From CAZUZS01 sp964624795 (GTDB lineage Bacteria > Calditrichota > Calditrichia > RBG-13-44-9): a DNA stretch of 37,295 bases. Positions 35,587 through 37,295 of the stretch are shown here, piece after piece; position 1 is the first letter of the stretch; each line of letters begins with the position of its first letter. The position numbers and the translations under genes are program-made. The stretch covers positions 1 through 37,295 of the forward strand of contig CAZUZS010000053.1 in assembly GCA_964624795.1 (NCBI GenBank), read 5' to 3'. Under the pieces are notes generated by a model. It saw only the letters and a program-made list of their open reading frames with translations, ran no database searches and was not told the DNA's origin.

Positions 35587-37056
35587 TCAGTCGTCCATCG
35601 CGTCCATTATCACCTGACTCAAAATCCTGACGCCGGTTTCAATTTTTGAAATCGGTGGGCTTGCGAAACACAATCGAATGCCGTCATCCGCGTGCGGAGA
35701 TGTGGAAAACACGGATTTCGGAATCACCGCCACTTTTTGTTTCAGCGCCTCGCCAGCAATTGCCGCTCCACTCAAGTTCCCCGGTAAATCAATCCACACA
35801 GAATCCCCTCCCTGTACCCGGCGAAAAGAAATTTCTTGCGGGAGATACTGCTGGAGCAATTCTTCCGTCAAATCCCGGTGTTTCTTACAAATCCGTACAC
35901 TTTTTTTCAACAGTTTGTCATAAAAGCCACGTTGCACAAACTCGCACATAATTGCCTGGATCAGGTTATTATTATATGGCCCGTGAGCATTTTTCTCCTC
36001 GATCATGCCTTCCACAACCTGCGCCGGCGCAGCAATCCAGCCAATCTGCACTTTACCCATCAGCAGATTTGAAAAACCGGAGAGGTAGGTAACAACCCCT
36101 TCATTATCCATGCTCTTTAAAGTGGGCAATTCCTCCTGGCCGAAATGGATGTCGCTCATGACATCATTTTCAACTATCGGAATTTTGAAATGGCCGGCCA
36201 GGTCGAGAAGGTCTTTTTTTCTCTCCAACGACATGTTCACCGGCAGAAAATAGTTTGGAATTGAATAGATAAACTTCGGCGTTTCCCTTTTGACGGATTC
36301 CTCCAGCCGATCAATTCTCATGCCCTCTTCATCATGGGGAATCCCCACAATGTTAAGTCCGTGATGAGCAAAGATTTCCGGTGCTTCCGGCGATGTAATC
36401 CGGTCGGTAATAATTGTTTCACCGGGGCGGGTCAATATTCTCGTAATCAAATCCAGACCGTCCTGCTGTCCATTCACGATCACCAGATTTTCCTCGGAAA
36501 TCCTGATTCCTTTGCTCAATAGACGGCCGGGCAGAAAATGCCGGAGTTGAAGAAAACCGGATGGCTGGGAGAGGTCAAAAATGTGTTTCCCGAATTGCTG
36601 AATGGAAGAATAGGCGCACTTCTGTAATTCTGCGAAAGGGAAATCCTTGTCGATGGATGATGGAAAGGCGAATGAGATAACATCCGGGTCCTGGCGAAAA
36701 TACTCCTGGTATATCGAGTATTGCGAACGGCTGCCGGAGTTCATTCGAGTCACGAACCTGTTGCTGAAAATATCCGAATCGGGGGGATTTTCATCGTCGC
36801 GGCTCGCCTTGCGTTCCTCAACTTCGTTAACAAATGTCCCGTTGCCGATCTGGGTTGAGATTTTCCCCTCGACTTCGAGATCGGTGTAAGCGGCCAAAAC
36901 CGTATTGCGGTTGACGCCCAGTTGTCGGGCAAGCTTTCGGGTTGCCGGGAGTTTGGTTCCGGGTTCCAGGATCTGCTTGCTGATCAGATCGGATAGCTGA
37001 TCCCGCACCTGAATATATAACGGCTTTTCGTTCTTTTTATCTAATATGAGTATCAT
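35587..37056 (-). CDS. MocR-like GntR regulator lacking the PLP lysine (MocR2)
   Basis: The 489-residue paralogue of MocR1 has a GntR winged helix (about 10-78: KPLYIQVRDQL, LPATRKLARQLGVNRNTV) and an aminotransferase-like domain (about 120-489). Its PLP motif is FSN (N330), and the following Arg is Gln (VQIGW, Q337), the same two changes as in MocR1. The pyridine Asp remains (D298), but its usual Tyr neighbour is Val. Shared blocks such as QFGKHIFDL and LLKKSVRICKKHRDLTEE tie the two together. It converges with the LytTR regulator across a 252-base gap and closes the regulatory island. Confidence 0.9.
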   Translation of the reverse strand: MILILDKKNEKPLYIQVRDQLSDLISKQILEPGTKLPATRKLARQLGVNRNTVLAAYTDLEVEGKISTQIGNGTFVNEVEERKASRDDENPPDSDIFSNRFVTRMNSGSRSQYSIYQEYFRQDPDVISFAFPSSIDKDFPFAELQKCAYSSIQQFGKHIFDLSQPSGFLQLRHFLPGRLLSKGIRISEENLVIVNGQQDGLDLITRILTRPGETIITDRITSPEAPEIFAHHGLNIVGIPHDEEGMRIDRLEESVKRETPKFIYSIPNYFLPVNMSLERKKDLLDLAGHFKIPIVENDVMSDIHFGQEELPTLKSMDNEGVVTYLSGFSNLLMGKVQIGWIAAPAQVVEGMIEEKNAHGPYNNNLIQAIMCEFVQRGFYDKLLKKSVRICKKHRDLTEELLQQYLPQEISFRRVQGGDSVWIDLPGNLSGAAIAGEALKQKVAVIPKSVFSTSPHADDGIRLCFASPPISKIETGVRILSQVIMDAMDD

Positions 37057-37075
37057 TTCAGCTCAGCCTCGGTAT

Positions 37076-37160
37076 CACTTACGGAAACGGCCAGAAAAAT
37101 ATGCATGATATCTAAAATTCCGAATTTCTGGACCTCGTTCGGACATACACTAACGGAAAT
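37076..37160. promoter_or_regulatory. Spaced direct repeats upstream of MocR2
   Basis: CACTTACGGAAAC (37076-37088) and CACTAACGGAAAT (37148-37160) match at 11 of 13 positions, 72 bases apart, just upstream of the MocR2 start. They could be autoregulatory sites. The TTA/CGG/AAAC elements loosely recall the 30735-30750 repeat, but spacing within the motif differs. Confidence 0.35.
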
Positions 37161-37295
37161 AGACAATAATTATACCATTGATTCCGGGTAACCTACGAAA
37201 TATTCAGTTTTGCATATATAGCTGAACAACTCGGCATTCGGCAATATATGGCGATGATGCATTTTTCCCAGCCAGGTAGGAAGCTATTTGCCTAC

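Overview
The window reads as chromosomal DNA of a Gram-negative bacterium of the FCB superphylum. The evidence is a TonB-dependent receptor with an N-terminal carboxypeptidase-regulatory-like domain, a large protein ending in a type IX secretion (T9SS, type A) sorting tail, a PorV/PorQ-type outer-membrane barrel, an S46 dipeptidyl-peptidase, lipoprotein signals and LytS-type kinases with four-helix membrane domains. Many starts carry strong AGGAGG-like Shine-Dalgarno sequences. True Bacteroidota mostly lack these, so a lineage such as Calditrichota, KSB1 or Ignavibacteriota fits better; this placement is inference. No rRNA, tRNA, CRISPR array, transposase or phage gene was seen.

Layout, left half. 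180-3045 (+): a tldD/tldE pair whose TldD carries a twin-arginine export signal. 3354-7560 (-): a sensor kinase, a sigma54-dependent response regulator and a TonB-family protein. 8002-9748 (+): a small exported protein and a tandem pair of small paralogues duplicated together with their upstream region. 10225-13586: an HxpB-like sugar phosphatase (+), a SpoIIE-type PP2C phosphatase (-), a tiny membrane protein (+) and a TGS-domain GTPase (+). 13727-15907 (-): a DPP7-like S46 peptidase. 16303-18811 (+): an aminotransferase, a methyltransferase and an MTH1187-family protein. 18956-20528 (+): two translationally overlapping lipoproteins ending at a clear terminator.

Right half, the most interesting part. 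21241-28829 (-) looks like one operon: TonB-dependent receptor, T9SS-tailed surface protein and PorV-like barrel, with a strong terminator at its end. Upstream of it lies a regulatory island: a MocR-like regulator (29068-30546, -), three tandem LytS-type kinases (31181-34616, +) and a LytTR response regulator overlapping the third kinase (34600-35334, +), then a second MocR-like regulator (35587-37056, -). Both MocR proteins have Asn where the PLP-binding Lys should be and Gln where the phosphate-binding Arg should be. The middle kinase has Asn in place of the phospho-accepting His and a degraded G-box. These shared substitutions in full-length genes suggest repurposed non-catalytic sensors rather than decay. 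A 20-bp-period direct repeat (30715-30750) in the 634-bp gap between MocR1 and the kinases is a candidate operator. The working idea, which is inference, is that this island controls the adjacent receptor/T9SS/barrel operon.
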